From Anaerococcus provencensis (GTDB lineage Bacteria > Bacillota > Clostridia > Tissierellales > Peptoniphilaceae): a stretch of 64,000 nucleotides of DNA. Location of the stretch: the NCBI RefSeq assembly GCF_000312365.2, contig NZ_HG003686.1, positions 371,366 to 435,365 on the forward strand, written 5' to 3'. The position numbers and the translations under genes were made by a program. This document shows, piece after piece, positions 16,964-25,820 of this stretch (position 1 is the stretch's first letter; every line of letters begins with the position of its first letter). Under the pieces are notes generated by a model. It made no database searches, was not told the DNA's origin, and saw nothing but the letters and a program-made list of their open reading frames with translations.

Positions 16964-17143
16964 ATGAATAAAAAGAAAATACAGGCGATAATAAATCTAT
17001 TACTTGGCATACTATTTATATTCCAAGGGATTTATAATATTTCCTATGAAGGGAAAATAAGTTTTTGGCCTGGACTTCTTATAGTTTTTGGCATTTTGGA
17101 ACTAGTCTTTGCTTTTTTGAAATATAAAGATGGGTTAAAGTAA
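16964..17143 (+). CDS. Small two-segment membrane protein
   Basis: A 59-residue protein with two hydrophobic segments (AIINLLLGILFIFQGIYNI and FWPGLLIVFGILELVFAFL). I start it at ATG 16964, which has GTGGGAG a few bases before. It follows the nucleoside hydrolase by 10 bases and is followed by a terminator, so it ends that operon. No family is recognised. Confidence 0.6.
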   Translation: MNKKKIQAIINLLLGILFIFQGIYNISYEGKISFWPGLLIVFGILELVFAFLKYKDGLK

Positions 17144-17150
17144 GGAAATA

Positions 17151-17186
17151 AAGGAGCTATTCTATAAAACGATAGCTCCTTTTATT
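17151..17186 (+). terminator. Intrinsic terminator of the rbsK operon
   Basis: AGGAGCTAT (17152-17160) and ATAGCTCCT (17172-17180) make a perfect 9-bp stem followed by TTTTATT. Confidence 0.9.
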
Positions 17187-17210
17187 GTTAATAAGCTAAT
17201 TTAACTTCAG

Positions 17211-17400
17211 CTAATTTTTTCTTCTAATAGATGCAAATATGAATCCAGATATATTATGCCATATAGAGAATATTGCTCCTGGATTTAGGGCGAATTTTGC
17301 AATTTCAAATTGGTGCTAGGTTGGTATTTTGCATCTCGAATTCTACAGCTAAGGCCAAAAACGTAGTAGTGTATTGATTAACCATGAAAAATCCGGATAG
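17211..17400 (-). pseudogene. Remnant of a bile acid:Na+ symporter (BASS/PanS-like) gene
   Basis: Two minus-strand frames give pieces of the C-terminus of a BASS-family transporter. One frame (from 17385) reads FLALAVEFEMQNTNLAPI and then stops; a second reads FALNPGAIFSIWHNISGF and ends FASIRRKN at 17211. These match the family pattern of E-x-GMQN-x-G-L-A followed by NP...AIFS(V/I)WHNISG..LAS. The order is right but the frame is broken and the N-terminal ~250 residues are missing. It sits directly after panC. PanS, a BASS protein of Salmonella, carries ketopantoate and pantoate, so this was probably the pantothenate-precursor transporter of the operon. Confidence 0.6.
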
Positions 17401-17419
17401 AATTGATGGTTTATTTATA

Positions 17420-18259
17420 TTAAGCTCGGTAAATGAAGTTATCTATTAGTCTAGTTTTGCCAATATACACTGCTATGGCAATAAGTCTATCTCCATCGAT
17501 ATCTTTTGCATCTTCCATAGTTTCTAAGTCTACTGCACTTATATAATCAATTTTGGCAAGATCTTCAGCAGATATTATTTCTTCCATTTTGCCTAAAACT
17601 TCATCAAGGCTAGCACCAGCTTTGGCTAATTCTTCTCCCTTAAAAATCGCCTTTGATAGGCAAAGAGCAGCTTTTCTTTCTTCTTTGGATAGATAAGTGT
17701 TTCTAGAAGATAGGGCAAGGCCATCATCTTCTCTTACAATAGGGCAAGCGATGATTTCAATAGGAATATTTAAATCTTCTACGACCTTTTTAATAATAGC
17801 TACTTGTTGGGCATCTTTTTGGCCAAAATAGGCTTTATTAGCTCCAGTAATGTTAAATAATTTTGTGCAAACTGTGCAAACTCCTCTAAAATGTCCTGGT
17901 CTTTTTGCTCCACATAAGTTATCAGACATTTCTTCTATATCCACAAAAGTTTTTCTATCGTGATACATCTCGCTAGATTCTGGTGCGAATATAAAATCAA
18001 CACCAATTTCTTCGCATATTTTGCTATCAGCTTCTAAGTCCCTAGGATAAGTATTGAGGTCTTCCTTAGGACCAAATTGGATAGGATTTACAAAGTCTGA
18101 CACTACAACTATGTCGTTTTCCTTGCGTGCCCTTCTTATAAGACTTGCATGTCCCTCATGCAAATATCCCATGGTAGGAACAAGGCCAATGCTTTTGTTC
18201 TCCAATTTGTATCTTTTCAAATCTTCTCTTAATTCGTCAATACTTTTGACAATTTTCAT
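17420..18259 (-). CDS. panC: Pantothenate synthetase (pantoate--beta-alanine ligase)
   Basis: ATP-dependent joining of pantoate and beta-alanine. The 279-residue protein has the nucleotidyltransferase HIGH-like motif VPTMGYLHEGHASLIRRA, FVNPIQFGPKEDLNTYPR, HFRGVCTVCTKLFNI, FGQKDAQQ and the KMSKS-like LALSSRNTYLS. All family blocks are present. It follows panD by 59 bases on the minus strand. The two later steps of the pathway are therefore together here, while panE-panB lie at 5604-7339. Confidence 0.95.
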   Translation of the reverse strand: MKIVKSIDELREDLKRYKLENKSIGLVPTMGYLHEGHASLIRRARKENDIVVVSDFVNPIQFGPKEDLNTYPRDLEADSKICEEIGVDFIFAPESSEMYHDRKTFVDIEEMSDNLCGAKRPGHFRGVCTVCTKLFNITGANKAYFGQKDAQQVAIIKKVVEDLNIPIEIIACPIVREDDGLALSSRNTYLSKEERKAALCLSKAIFKGEELAKAGASLDEVLGKMEEIISAEDLAKIDYISAVDLETMEDAKDIDGDRLIAIAVYIGKTRLIDNFIYRA

Positions 18260-18318
18260 ATAATTCTCCTCTAAAATATATTAGAGATAGCCTCATACAC
18301 CACTAAATTATATATTAT

Positions 18319-18702
18319 TTATGACAAAGTCCCGTGTTTTTCGTAAGTAGAAACTTTTTCTACTTTATTCTTATCATCCACGAAAACAACTTTAGGACTA
18401 TACTTTTCTAATTCATTTTCACTATAATTGGCATAGGCCATAATTATCACCTTATCACCAGCAGAAGCTAGTCTTGCAGCAGCTCCATTTAGGCAGATGA
18501 CACCAGAATTTCTTTCTCCTGCTATGGTGTAGGTATCTAGCCTTGCACCGTTATTAATATCGACAACCTGTACTTTTTGGTATTCTCTTATACCAGATTT
18601 TTCAAGCAATACTTCATCAACAGTGATTGATCCAACGTAGTTAAGATTGGCCTCAGTCACTGTTGCCCTGTGTATCTTTGCTTGTAACATTTCTATTTCC
18701 AT
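18319..18702 (-). CDS. panD: Aspartate 1-decarboxylase proenzyme
   Basis: Makes beta-alanine for pantothenate from aspartate, linking the pathway to the aspartate pool used by aspA. The 127-residue proenzyme has the self-cleavage site YVGSITVD, where the Gly-Ser bond is cut to give the pyruvoyl group, plus the conserved Lys in [12 protein letters not shown], and [25 protein letters not shown] lies just before the first ATG; a second ATG four codons later gives the more usual N-terminus and cannot be excluded. Confidence 0.95.
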   Translation of the reverse strand: MEIEMLQAKIHRATVTEANLNYVGSITVDEVLLEKSGIREYQKVQVVDINNGARLDTYTIAGERNSGVICLNGAAARLASAGDKVIIMAYANYSENELEKYSPKVVFVDDKNKVEKVSTYEKHGTLS

Positions 18703-18712
18703 AATCTCCCCT

Positions 18713-18768
18713 TAAAAAAACAAGGCACACTAATAATTTATTTTTTAACAATAAAAATCAATGGCCTT
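18713..18768 (-). promoter_or_regulatory. Terminator-like hairpin in the panD leader
   Basis: On the minus strand CAAGGC, a ~37-base A+T-rich loop, then GCCTTG followed by eight T residues, immediately before the panD ribosome site. A hairpin plus U tract inside a leader is what an attenuator looks like, but no known aptamer is recognised and the stem is only six base pairs. The rest of 18769-18924 shows an imperfect palindrome (AATACCA..TGGTATT near 18860) and no gene. Confidence 0.3.
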
Positions 18769-18924
18769 GACTAAGTAACTAATAAATATGTTGAGTCTCA
18801 TTACCTATATAAGCTCATTTGTAAAATATAATGGTGTAAAAGAGTATAGTTTTCACTAGAAATACCATCTCCACTGGTATTATAATATTTTAAAAATTAA
18901 TTAACAAGTTCTTATTGATAAATA

Positions 18925-18970
18925 AAAACTGACCTCTTTAGATGCTTAAAAATCTAAATTGGTCAGTTTT
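18925..18970. terminator. Terminator of the P-type ATPase gene
   Basis: AAAACTGACC..TTTAGAT pairs with ATCTAAA..GGTCAGTTTT. On the minus strand the stem is followed by T-rich sequence, ending the ATPase transcript 18 bases after its stop. Confidence 0.85.
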
Positions 18971-18987
18971 AATGATAGTTTTGTTTT

Positions 18988-21657
18988 CTATCTTCTTATT
19001 CTTTTTCTAATTTCACCTATTAATAGTGGTAATAATGATAGTAATAAGATTACCCACCATTGCCAGCTTATGAATTCTAGTTCAAATAGGTCTCTTAGTA
19101 CAGGGACATACATTACAAGAAGTAGTAGGGCAAAGGATAATAGGTTTGCCTTTACTAGGTTCTTGTTTGAGAACCATCCTAGTTCTTTTAGGGTGTATTT
19201 TTCACTTCGTACAGAAAATGCTCTTAAAAGTTCACTTGTGATAAGTGTTGCAAATACCATTGTGTGAGCTCCTTCGATATTTCCTGGGAAGATGTATTTA
19301 AGTCCTATGACATAAGAAGCTAGGACTGCAATTGTAATTGCTATTGATTGGAAGATTACTCCGCGTCCTGTTTCACCAGATAATATTCCTTGGTTAGGGT
19401 CACGTGGAGCACGTTCCATGATGTCAGCTTCTGCAGGCTCAACACCTATGGCTAGGGCTGGGAATGCGTCTGTTACAAGGTTTAGCCATAATAGTTGGAT
19501 TGGTGTAAGTGGGCTTGGAAGTCCAAATAGGATTGATAAGAATACTATCAATACTTCGGCGATGTTACATGATAGAAGGAATGATACAAACTTTTTGATG
19601 TTTGAGAATATTACTCTTCCTTCTTCAACTGCGTTTACTATTGTCGCAAAGTTATCATCAACTAGGATCATATCTGCAGTATCTTTTGCAACGTCTGTTC
19701 CTGTAATACCCATAGATATACCAATATCGGCGTTTTTGATAGCTGGTGCATCGTTTACTCCATCACCTGTCATGGCTACTATGTTGCCATTGGCTTGGAG
19801 GGCATTTACAAGTTGGACCTTATTTTGTGGTGATACTCTTGCAAAGATGCGTTTGGTTTTTACGATTTCTCTGATTTCTTCTTCAGATTTGCCATTTAGT
19901 TCGCTTCCTTGCATAGCTTGGTCTTCTCTTTGGGCTATGCCAAGGTCTTTTGCTATAGCAAGAGCTGTCTCAAAGTAGTCGCCTGTAATCATTATTACAT
20001 CGATGCCAGATCTGTGACATTCTTCTACGGCTGCCTTTGCTTCTGGTCTTGGTGGGTCAATCATTCCTGTTAGACCAACAAAAACCATCTCGCGTTCGAT
20101 ATTTTCGGTTGTAAGTTCTTCACCTTCCAGAGTTTCATATGGTTTGAAGGCATAGGCCATTACACGAAGGGCTTGTTTAGCAAGTTTAGTGTTTTCTTCT
20201 AGAACCTTGTTTTTCTTATCTTCTGTAAAGTCTTCTAGCTTGCCATCAATCATGATCTTGCTAGAGTTTTTGATGATGATATCTGGTGCACCCTTGGTCA
20301 TGGCATAGAAGCTGTCTTCTATTTTATGGAAGGTTGTCATCATCTTTCTATCGGAATCAAATGGTATTTCGTCAATTCTAGGATGTGCTTCGTTTAAGTC
20401 TTCTTGAACTATGTCCCATTTTTCGGAAAGGGTAAGCATAGCGCCTTCTGTTGGGTCACCTGTGATTTCGTAAGTTCCAGATCTTTCTATTAGATTTGCA
20501 TCGTTTGATAGGGATGCTATTGTCATTAATAGCTCGATTTGATCGTGGCTATCTATAACTTTATCCTCGTGAGAGATCTTACCTTCTGGAGCATAACCAG
20601 AGCCATCAACATCAAATTCTTTAAAATCTGTGAAGACCTTGGTGATGGTCATCTCATTTTGGGTTAGAGTACCAGTTTTATCTGAACAAATTGCTGTTGT
20701 AGAACCAAGTGTCTCTACAGAAACAAGGTTTTTTACAATGGCCTTTTTCTCAACCATGCGGTTCATACCAATTGATAGAACAATTGTTACAACTGCTGTA
20801 AGTCCTTCAGGTATAGCTGCAACTGCAAGAGATACGGCTACCATGAAGTTTTCTAGCCATGTCATATTGGATCTAAAGTAACCAACTATGAAAACTAGGG
20901 CACAAACTATAATTACAAGAATGGCAAGTTTTTTAGAAAGTTCATTTAGCTGTTTTTGCAGTGGTGTTTGCTTTTCCTCAACTGAGTCTAGGCTTGTTGC
21001 AATCTTTCCTATTTCTGATTCACTTCCGGTGCTTGTTACAACACCTTCACCGTGGCCGTATGTTACTATTGAAGATGAGTAGGCAGAGTTTTTACGATCT
21101 CCTATACCAACTTCTTCAGTGTATTCTTCTTCGGCATCTTTTTCTACTGCAACTGACTCACCTGTAAGAGATGATTCGTCGATTTTTAAGTTTCTAGAAT
21201 CAAGTAGTCTGATATCAGCTGGGATTATATCTCCTGTTTCAAGTATTACAATATCTCCAGGCACAAGCTCTTCTGCCTTGACATTGCCACGTTTGCCATC
21301 ACGAAGGACGGTCGCCTCGGGGCTTGACATTTTTTGAAGAGCTGCTACAGAGTCTTCAGCCTGACCCTCCTGGTAAATACTCATAATAGCATTGACAACA
21401 ACAATTGCAATGATAATAATAGCTTCAATCTTATCACCTGTAAAAGCTGAGATGATTGATGCAACTATAAGCAAAATTACCATGGGATCTATGATTTGGT
21501 CTAGGATTTTTTGCAGCATAGATTTTTTGTTTGATGATTCAATACTATTTGGACCGTATTTTTCTAGACGAGTTTTTGCTTCGCTAGAGCTTAGTCCAGT
21601 TTTTTGGTCTACGCCAATTTTTTCTAATAAATCCTTTTTAGAACCTTGGTAGTCCAT
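18988..21657 (-). CDS. P-type cation-transporting ATPase (IIA type; probable Mn2+/Ca2+ exporter)
   Basis: An 889-residue pump that moves divalent cations out of the cytoplasm at the cost of ATP. It has the actuator TGES loop, PEGL in segment M4 (cation site), the phosphorylation motif CSDKTGTLTQNEMT, TGDPTE, and the hinge MTGDGVNDAPAIK. An N-terminal cation-ATPase domain and six C-terminal segments complete a SERCA/PMCA-like layout. AGGAGG precedes the ATG. The yybP-ykoY riboswitch in its leader senses Mn2+, so manganese detoxification is more likely than pure calcium export; the lactococcal yoaB P-type ATPase has the same arrangement. Confidence 0.93.
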   Translation of the reverse strand: MDYQGSKKDLLEKIGVDQKTGLSSSEAKTRLEKYGPNSIESSNKKSMLQKILDQIIDPMVILLIVASIISAFTGDKIEAIIIIAIVVVNAIMSIYQEGQAEDSVAALQKMSSPEATVLRDGKRGNVKAEELVPGDIVILETGDIIPADIRLLDSRNLKIDESSLTGESVAVEKDAEEEYTEEVGIGDRKNSAYSSSIVTYGHGEGVVTSTGSESEIGKIATSLDSVEEKQTPLQKQLNELSKKLAILVIIVCALVFIVGYFRSNMTWLENFMVAVSLAVAAIPEGLTAVVTIVLSIGMNRMVEKKAIVKNLVSVETLGSTTAICSDKTGTLTQNEMTITKVFTDFKEFDVDGSGYAPEGKISHEDKVIDSHDQIELLMTIASLSNDANLIERSGTYEITGDPTEGAMLTLSEKWDIVQEDLNEAHPRIDEIPFDSDRKMMTTFHKIEDSFYAMTKGAPDIIIKNSSKIMIDGKLEDFTEDKKNKVLEENTKLAKQALRVMAYAFKPYETLEGEELTTENIEREMVFVGLTGMIDPPRPEAKAAVEECHRSGIDVIMITGDYFETALAIAKDLGIAQREDQAMQGSELNGKSEEEIREIVKTKRIFARVSPQNKVQLVNALQANGNIVAMTGDGVNDAPAIKNADIGISMGITGTDVAKDTADMILVDDNFATIVNAVEEGRVIFSNIKKFVSFLLSCNIAEVLIVFLSILFGLPSPLTPIQLLWLNLVTDAFPALAIGVEPAEADIMERAPRDPNQGILSGETGRGVIFQSIAITIAVLASYVIGLKYIFPGNIEGAHTMVFATLITSELLRAFSVRSEKYTLKELGWFSNKNLVKANLLSFALLLLVMYVPVLRDLFELEFISWQWWVILLLSLLPLLIGEIRKRIRR

Positions 21658-21691
21658 AATTCCTCCTATAATATAATTTGCAAAATGGTAA

Positions 21692-21726
21692 TAAAAAAGA
21701 CTTTTGGCGGATTCGCCAAAAGTCTT
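21692..21726 (-). terminator. Riboswitch-controlled terminator before the P-type ATPase
   Basis: On the minus strand AAGACTTTTGGCG, a 4-base loop, CGCCAAAAGTCTT and a T-rich tail make a perfect 13-bp stem. Its 5' arm overlaps the closing sequence of the aptamer, so the two folds exclude each other. Confidence 0.85.
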
Positions 21727-21804
21727 GCCACCTTTTTAGGGTTTATTTAACCGGAAATAAATTCGTTCTGACGATTAAATAATTGGGCTACTCCCTTTCT
21801 GCTA
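21703..21804 (-). promoter_or_regulatory. yybP-ykoY (Mn2+) riboswitch
   Basis: Read on the minus strand the leader contains AAAGGGAGTAGCCC, then TCGTCAGAACG, TTCCGG and GGTGGCAAGACTTTTG, the ordered conserved blocks of the yybP-ykoY manganese aptamer. The 3' closing strand ACTTTT can pair with GAAAG at the 5' end (P1) or enter the terminator stem at 21697-21726. Mn2+ binding should hold P1 and prevent the terminator, turning the pump on. The class and its Mn2+ ligand are established; the switching scheme here is inferred from the overlap. Confidence 0.85.
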
Positions 21805-21809
21805 TGATA

Positions 21810-21838
21810 AATATACCAATAATACAGGTAAATAGCAA
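21810..21838 (-). promoter_or_regulatory. Promoter of the riboswitch-ATPase transcript
   Basis: On the minus strand TTGCTA (21833-21838), 17-bp spacer and TATATT (21810-21815). Transcription would start near 21803, exactly at the 5' edge of the aptamer. Confidence 0.6.
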
Positions 21839-21852
21839 TGATTGATATAAAT

Positions 21853-22872
21853 TTATTTGCTGATATATGTCTTTAAGAGTTTAAATAGTCCATTTAGACC
21901 ATTTTCGTGAGTTCTTTCATAGCCGTGGCTTGCTGCAACTCCAGCACCAACCAAGGCATGGCGGAAGTCGTTGGCACTTGCTACTGCTGCTGATGCATCA
22001 GATCCGTAGAACGGATAGATGTCTATGGCGTAGTCTATGTCACAAGCTTTTGCTGTTGCTATAAGCTCGTTGGTCAAATCAAAATTGTATGGGCCTGATG
22101 AGTCTTTGGCGCAAATTGAAACTTTGGTTTCATCTGTCTTAAGGTCATCGTATACGACACCCATATCAACTGCAATCATATCTGTGATGCCTTTTGGATG
22201 ACCACTAGCTGCACCATGGCCTACTTCTTCATAGATTGTAAAGGCTAGGTAGAGTGGACGATTTATAGTGATATTTTCTTCTTTGATAGTTTTGGCGAGC
22301 GCCATCAAAACACCTGCACTTGCCTTATCATCTAGGTGGCGAGATTTCACAAAGCCATTATCTACCCTAAATCTTGGGTCAAGGGCTATAAAATCACCAG
22401 CAGCAATGCCAAGAGCTTCTGTTTCTTCGGCAGAATTTGTGATTTCATCTATAACTACTTCCATGTGTTCATCATCACGTTTGGCCTCTCTTGGGTCGTT
22501 TGATCCATGAACTGCTGGATTGTTTAGTCTCATAACGCCAGTAAATTCTTTGCCATCACGAGTAATAATTGTGACATTTTCTTGCTCTACATAAGAAAGT
22601 GGGAAACCACCAAGTGTCGTAACCCTAAGTCTACCGTTAGACTTGATAGACCTTACCATAAGTCCTAGGGTATCGACGTGGGCAGATAGGAGTAGGCCGT
22701 TTTCCTCTCCTGGATTTATAGGAACTATGACATTGCCCTTATTTGTTTGATAGGGCTCATAGCCCATTTTTGTAAATTCGTCTATAAGGTATTTTTCTGC
22801 TCTTTTTGTATATCCTGTAGGGGATGGGGTCTTGCACAATTCTTCGATATATTTTATAATTTCTTGGTTCAT
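21853..22872 (-). CDS. M42-family aminopeptidase
   Basis: A 339-residue cytoplasmic zinc/cobalt peptidase related to glutamyl aminopeptidase and FrvX. Metal ligands lie in LLSAHVDTLGLMV, SRHLDDKASAG and YEEVGHGAASG, with DMGVVYDD and the C-terminal SHGYERTHENG also conserved. These enzymes form large tetrahedral complexes that trim peptides, in keeping with an amino-acid fermenting anaerobe. AAGGAGGAG precedes the ATG. It follows the LURP-one gene by 9 bases. Confidence 0.92.
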   Translation of the reverse strand: MNQEIIKYIEELCKTPSPTGYTKRAEKYLIDEFTKMGYEPYQTNKGNVIVPINPGEENGLLLSAHVDTLGLMVRSIKSNGRLRVTTLGGFPLSYVEQENVTIITRDGKEFTGVMRLNNPAVHGSNDPREAKRDDEHMEVVIDEITNSAEETEALGIAAGDFIALDPRFRVDNGFVKSRHLDDKASAGVLMALAKTIKEENITINRPLYLAFTIYEEVGHGAASGHPKGITDMIAVDMGVVYDDLKTDETKVSICAKDSSGPYNFDLTNELIATAKACDIDYAIDIYPFYGSDASAAVASANDFRHALVGAGVAASHGYERTHENGLNGLFKLLKTYISK

Positions 22873-22881
22873 TTCTCCTCC

Positions 22882-23382
22882 TTAGTTGCCAGAATTTGCA
22901 GCTTCTTCTAAATCGATCATATTATTTAAGCAAATGACAAGGCCTATTAGCTCTTCGATGTAATCTTGGTCATAAACTATGAGTTCGTAATTGTCAGTTA
23001 GGGCAAAAAACTTCTTGTTAACAGCTCCAACAGTTTGTCCGTTTTTGTTTGTAACAGTAAAATTCAAATGGAATATATCCCCTTCCAAGTAAAGGGCATC
23101 ATCATCTAGACTTACGTCTACACGGTGTTTGAAAAACTCGAATTTTTTCTGAACAATCATACTAGTTCCATCGTGCATACTTACAGTATACCTTGGTAGG
23201 AAAGTAAGAATCTGTCTACTAATCTGTAAAATAGTCTTTGCATTTAGGTCGGTAACCTTAGACTCATAACCCAAAAATGTAAAGTCTTGGTCTAGATAGT
23301 AAGCTTCACGTCCGTCTTCATCCAAGATGGGATAGTGGTCTGTAATTTTGAAGAATTTTTCCTTAAAATATAACCTTTTCAT
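22882..23382 (-). CDS. LURP-one-related family protein
   Basis: A 166-residue protein with the tubby-like / LURP-one beta-barrel pattern: an N-terminal MKRLYFKEKFFKITDHYPI, then DQDFTFLGYESKVTDL, repeated strands ending in FALTDNYELIVYD. No membrane segment or catalytic motif is seen. Bacterial members such as YxjI have no settled role. It is the first gene of a two-gene unit with the M42 peptidase. Confidence 0.75.
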   Translation of the reverse strand: MKRLYFKEKFFKITDHYPILDEDGREAYYLDQDFTFLGYESKVTDLNAKTILQISRQILTFLPRYTVSMHDGTSMIVQKKFEFFKHRVDVSLDDDALYLEGDIFHLNFTVTNKNGQTVGAVNKKFFALTDNYELIVYDQDYIEELIGLVICLNNMIDLEEAANSGN

Positions 23383-23476
23383 ATATTATCCTTTTCTCTT
23401 AAAAGCCTTACTTATTATATAATATTTTTTAGATTCTATAATGCAAGCTATTATTGCATTTCAAAAATTGGCAAAT

Positions 23477-25174
23477 TTAGCGGCCACCGCCACCTCCTCC
23501 ACCAAAACCTCCGCCTCCACCGGCGAAGGAAGTTGACCCTCCACCTCCAGCTGAGCTAAAGCTCTCTCCATTGCCAGAAGCATAGGATGAAAATGAGTGG
23601 ATATTATTCAAATAGGTGTAGGTGTAGAAATTGTTAAAGCTGTAGTCAGAATATGCTTTATTAAAACCTTCATACACTTTTTTGGTGATGCCAAAAAGAC
23701 CTGCATAGATTAAGAAAGTATCCAAAGTTTTTGTATCATTTATATTTTCTATGTCATTGTAGTTTTCAAGGTAATTATTAAAGCCGATGTAATTTTTGTA
23801 TAAATCTTTACCTTTTTGACTTAGGATTGTTTGGTCATGTTTATTTCCTCTTATAATTTCTAGGTAGCCTGATTTTTCCAAGGCTTTTTTTGAGTTTTCT
23901 CCTAATTCTTCTGCCAACTTATCAAGCTCTTTGTCGTGATCTTTCAAGTATCTCTTGAGAGACTTTTCTGTGATTTTTCCTTGGGAGTTTTCTTTGCCTA
24001 TATTTTCTAGGACGGCAAATACTTTTTCTTCAGTTTGACCCATATTTTCTGGCCTGTGATTTATTATAATCTCGCCAGTTTTATCTTTCTTTAAAGTATC
24101 TTTTAAGATTGATCCGTTATCGCGTTCAAAATAAGTAATTGCCCCATCATTTATCCACTTTAGAAAGAAAGCGTTGATAAAAGTATCGACATTTTGACTA
24201 AATGGATAGGCATTAACAGCAATCAAATACAAGTCTTCCAAGTTGCCATCATATGGTATATCACTATATCTATAGTCTTTAAGAGCCTTCTTTTTTGGAA
24301 GCTCTTTTAGATTGGCTATGTATGTTGGGCTGTTTTTTGCGATTTTACTAACTATTGCAACTACTATCCCAATCATTATCCCTATACCTAGGAGGACAAG
24401 TAGGAATTCTTTTGGACCGAAATCATCTTTTTGAACTGCGCCTTCATTATCTTCCCAATCACTTCCTTCGACAGCTTGGTTGGCATAGTCTTTGAAGGAC
24501 TTATCTTCTGTGTAGCTTGTGGCAAATGTTCCCTTAGGGAATTTTAACATTATATTTACATTGTCAACTTCACCAGTAGAATTTGCTATAATAGACCCAT
24601 TATTATTCTTTATGTCGCCTTCAAATCCAAATCCCCACATCTTTACATCTTTACTTATAGGCTCGTATGAATTAATCTTGACATTTACCTTTTCTGGTTT
24701 GGGGTCAAAGTCTGAACCTACAAATTTGAAAAATAGCATATCGCTATCATTAAGGCCTATGATTATGGGATTTATGTCATAGGAGATTTTATATGTATTG
24801 TTTTCACCACGCTCTGAAATCCCCCAGCAAAGTTCAACTCCATCATCAGTATCGTTTCTGCCATAGTAAAAGGTCTTTTGATCAAAATTTTCATCTACAT
24901 TCCAAGGATCTTTTTCGCTAAAATTTTCACCGTTGAGGCTTGCCTTGAAATTTTCGATTTTTATGCCCTTAAGATTTTCTATTCTCTTGTATCTTTCACT
25001 ATAATCATTGTCTCTTTCGTCTATTTGCCATTCTTCGCTTACAGAAGCCTTGCCACTTTTATCTATATTTACATCTAAATTTATGTACTTAAAGCCATCC
25101 GCAAGGACTGATTTTGGTAAAAGTATTATTATAGTTAGCAAGATAAAGCTAAATATTCTTTTGATTTTTTTCAT
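23477..25174 (-). CDS. DUF2207 membrane protein with Gly-rich tail (copy 1)
   Basis: A 565-residue membrane protein. A signal peptide (FILLTIIILLPKSVLA) precedes an extracellular DUF2207 domain (SVSEEWQIDERDNDYSERYK; ISYDINPIIIGLNDSDMLFF). A membrane segment at about 255-275 leads to a cytoplasmic region that contains DYRYSDIPYDGNLEDLYLIA. The last 25 residues are almost all Gly and Ser, ending in GGGGGGGR. The role of the family is unknown. A paralogue lies at 28107 in an operon with lemA. Divergent from the gene at 25273. Confidence 0.88.
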   Translation of the reverse strand: MKKIKRIFSFILLTIIILLPKSVLADGFKYINLDVNIDKSGKASVSEEWQIDERDNDYSERYKRIENLKGIKIENFKASLNGENFSEKDPWNVDENFDQKTFYYGRNDTDDGVELCWGISERGENNTYKISYDINPIIIGLNDSDMLFFKFVGSDFDPKPEKVNVKINSYEPISKDVKMWGFGFEGDIKNNNGSIIANSTGEVDNVNIMLKFPKGTFATSYTEDKSFKDYANQAVEGSDWEDNEGAVQKDDFGPKEFLLVLLGIGIMIGIVVAIVSKIAKNSPTYIANLKELPKKKALKDYRYSDIPYDGNLEDLYLIAVNAYPFSQNVDTFINAFFLKWINDGAITYFERDNGSILKDTLKKDKTGEIIINHRPENMGQTEEKVFAVLENIGKENSQGKITEKSLKRYLKDHDKELDKLAEELGENSKKALEKSGYLEIIRGNKHDQTILSQKGKDLYKNYIGFNNYLENYNDIENINDTKTLDTFLIYAGLFGITKKVYEGFNKAYSDYSFNNFYTYTYLNNIHSFSSYASGNGESFSSAGGGGSTSFAGGGGGFGGGGGGGR

Positions 25175-25272
25175 TTTATCTCCTTTTAAAGAACTTATTT
25201 CACTACTTTTATACCCTCTTAGGATAATTTATTATATAATGGTAAAAAGCTTTGATGATTAAGGAGGAATTT

Positions 25273-25731
25273 ATGGTATACATAATTATGGGAATTTTGA
25301 TAGCCCTTGGATTTGTAAATTTATACATAGGTAAGAAGGTTATAATAAGGCCTGGAATTAATAAGATGGATATAAGCATACTTATATTTGTTGGAGCTTT
25401 ATTCATGATAGTATCTCGTTTGATGAAGTCAGATCTTAGAAATTCAATAATCATGGCTATATGCATATTATTTTATATTTTCACTTCTAGATGGGCCAGG
25501 GGCATTACAAAAAATGGTATAAATGTTATTGGCAACACCTATATGTTAGTGCGTGAATTTGATTTTGATAAGATAAATCCGATCAAGGTAATGGATGATG
25601 GCGACTACCTCCAATATCCTATAAAAATAAAGGGTAAAATGACTATAGATATCCAAAGATATAAAAAGGAAAAGAAAAGCGAATTGGCTGATGTTTTTTC
25701 GAAAAATAAAGTGATTTTCACCTACAAATAA
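25273..25731 (+). CDS. Uncharacterised membrane protein
   Basis: A 152-residue protein with hydrophobic segments at about 2-17, 33-48 and 54-68, followed by a soluble C-terminal half. I choose ATG 25273, preceded by AAGGAGGA at 25261-25268; a longer frame starts upstream of that site. No family is recognised. It is divergent from DUF2207 copy 1 and precedes the ktrB promoter. Confidence 0.6.
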   Translation: MVYIIMGILIALGFVNLYIGKKVIIRPGINKMDISILIFVGALFMIVSRLMKSDLRNSIIMAICILFYIFTSRWARGITKNGINVIGNTYMLVREFDFDKINPIKVMDDGDYLQYPIKIKGKMTIDIQRYKKEKKSELADVFSKNKVIFTYK

Positions 25732-25781
25732 GCTCTAAATTTCAATGCTTGAAGAAATTAAAAAACATTTATCAATATCTA

Positions 25782-25809
25782 TTGACTTTGGATAAACGAG
25801 GTGTAAAAT
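25782..25809 (+). promoter_or_regulatory. Promoter of ktrB-ktrA
   Basis: TTGACT (25782-25787), 16-bp spacer, TAAAAT (25804-25809). The predicted leader is only about 55 bases. Confidence 0.5.
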
Positions 25810-25820
25810 TTCATTAGACT

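Noticed and set aside
18925-18970. Solo end of the IS150-like element (AAAACTGACCTC..TGCTT resembles 5242-5264)
   Set aside because: It is a symmetrical hairpin correctly placed to terminate the ATPase gene, with no TG..CA end, partner end or transposase sequence; terminators with ACTGACC/GGTCAGT stems recur here.
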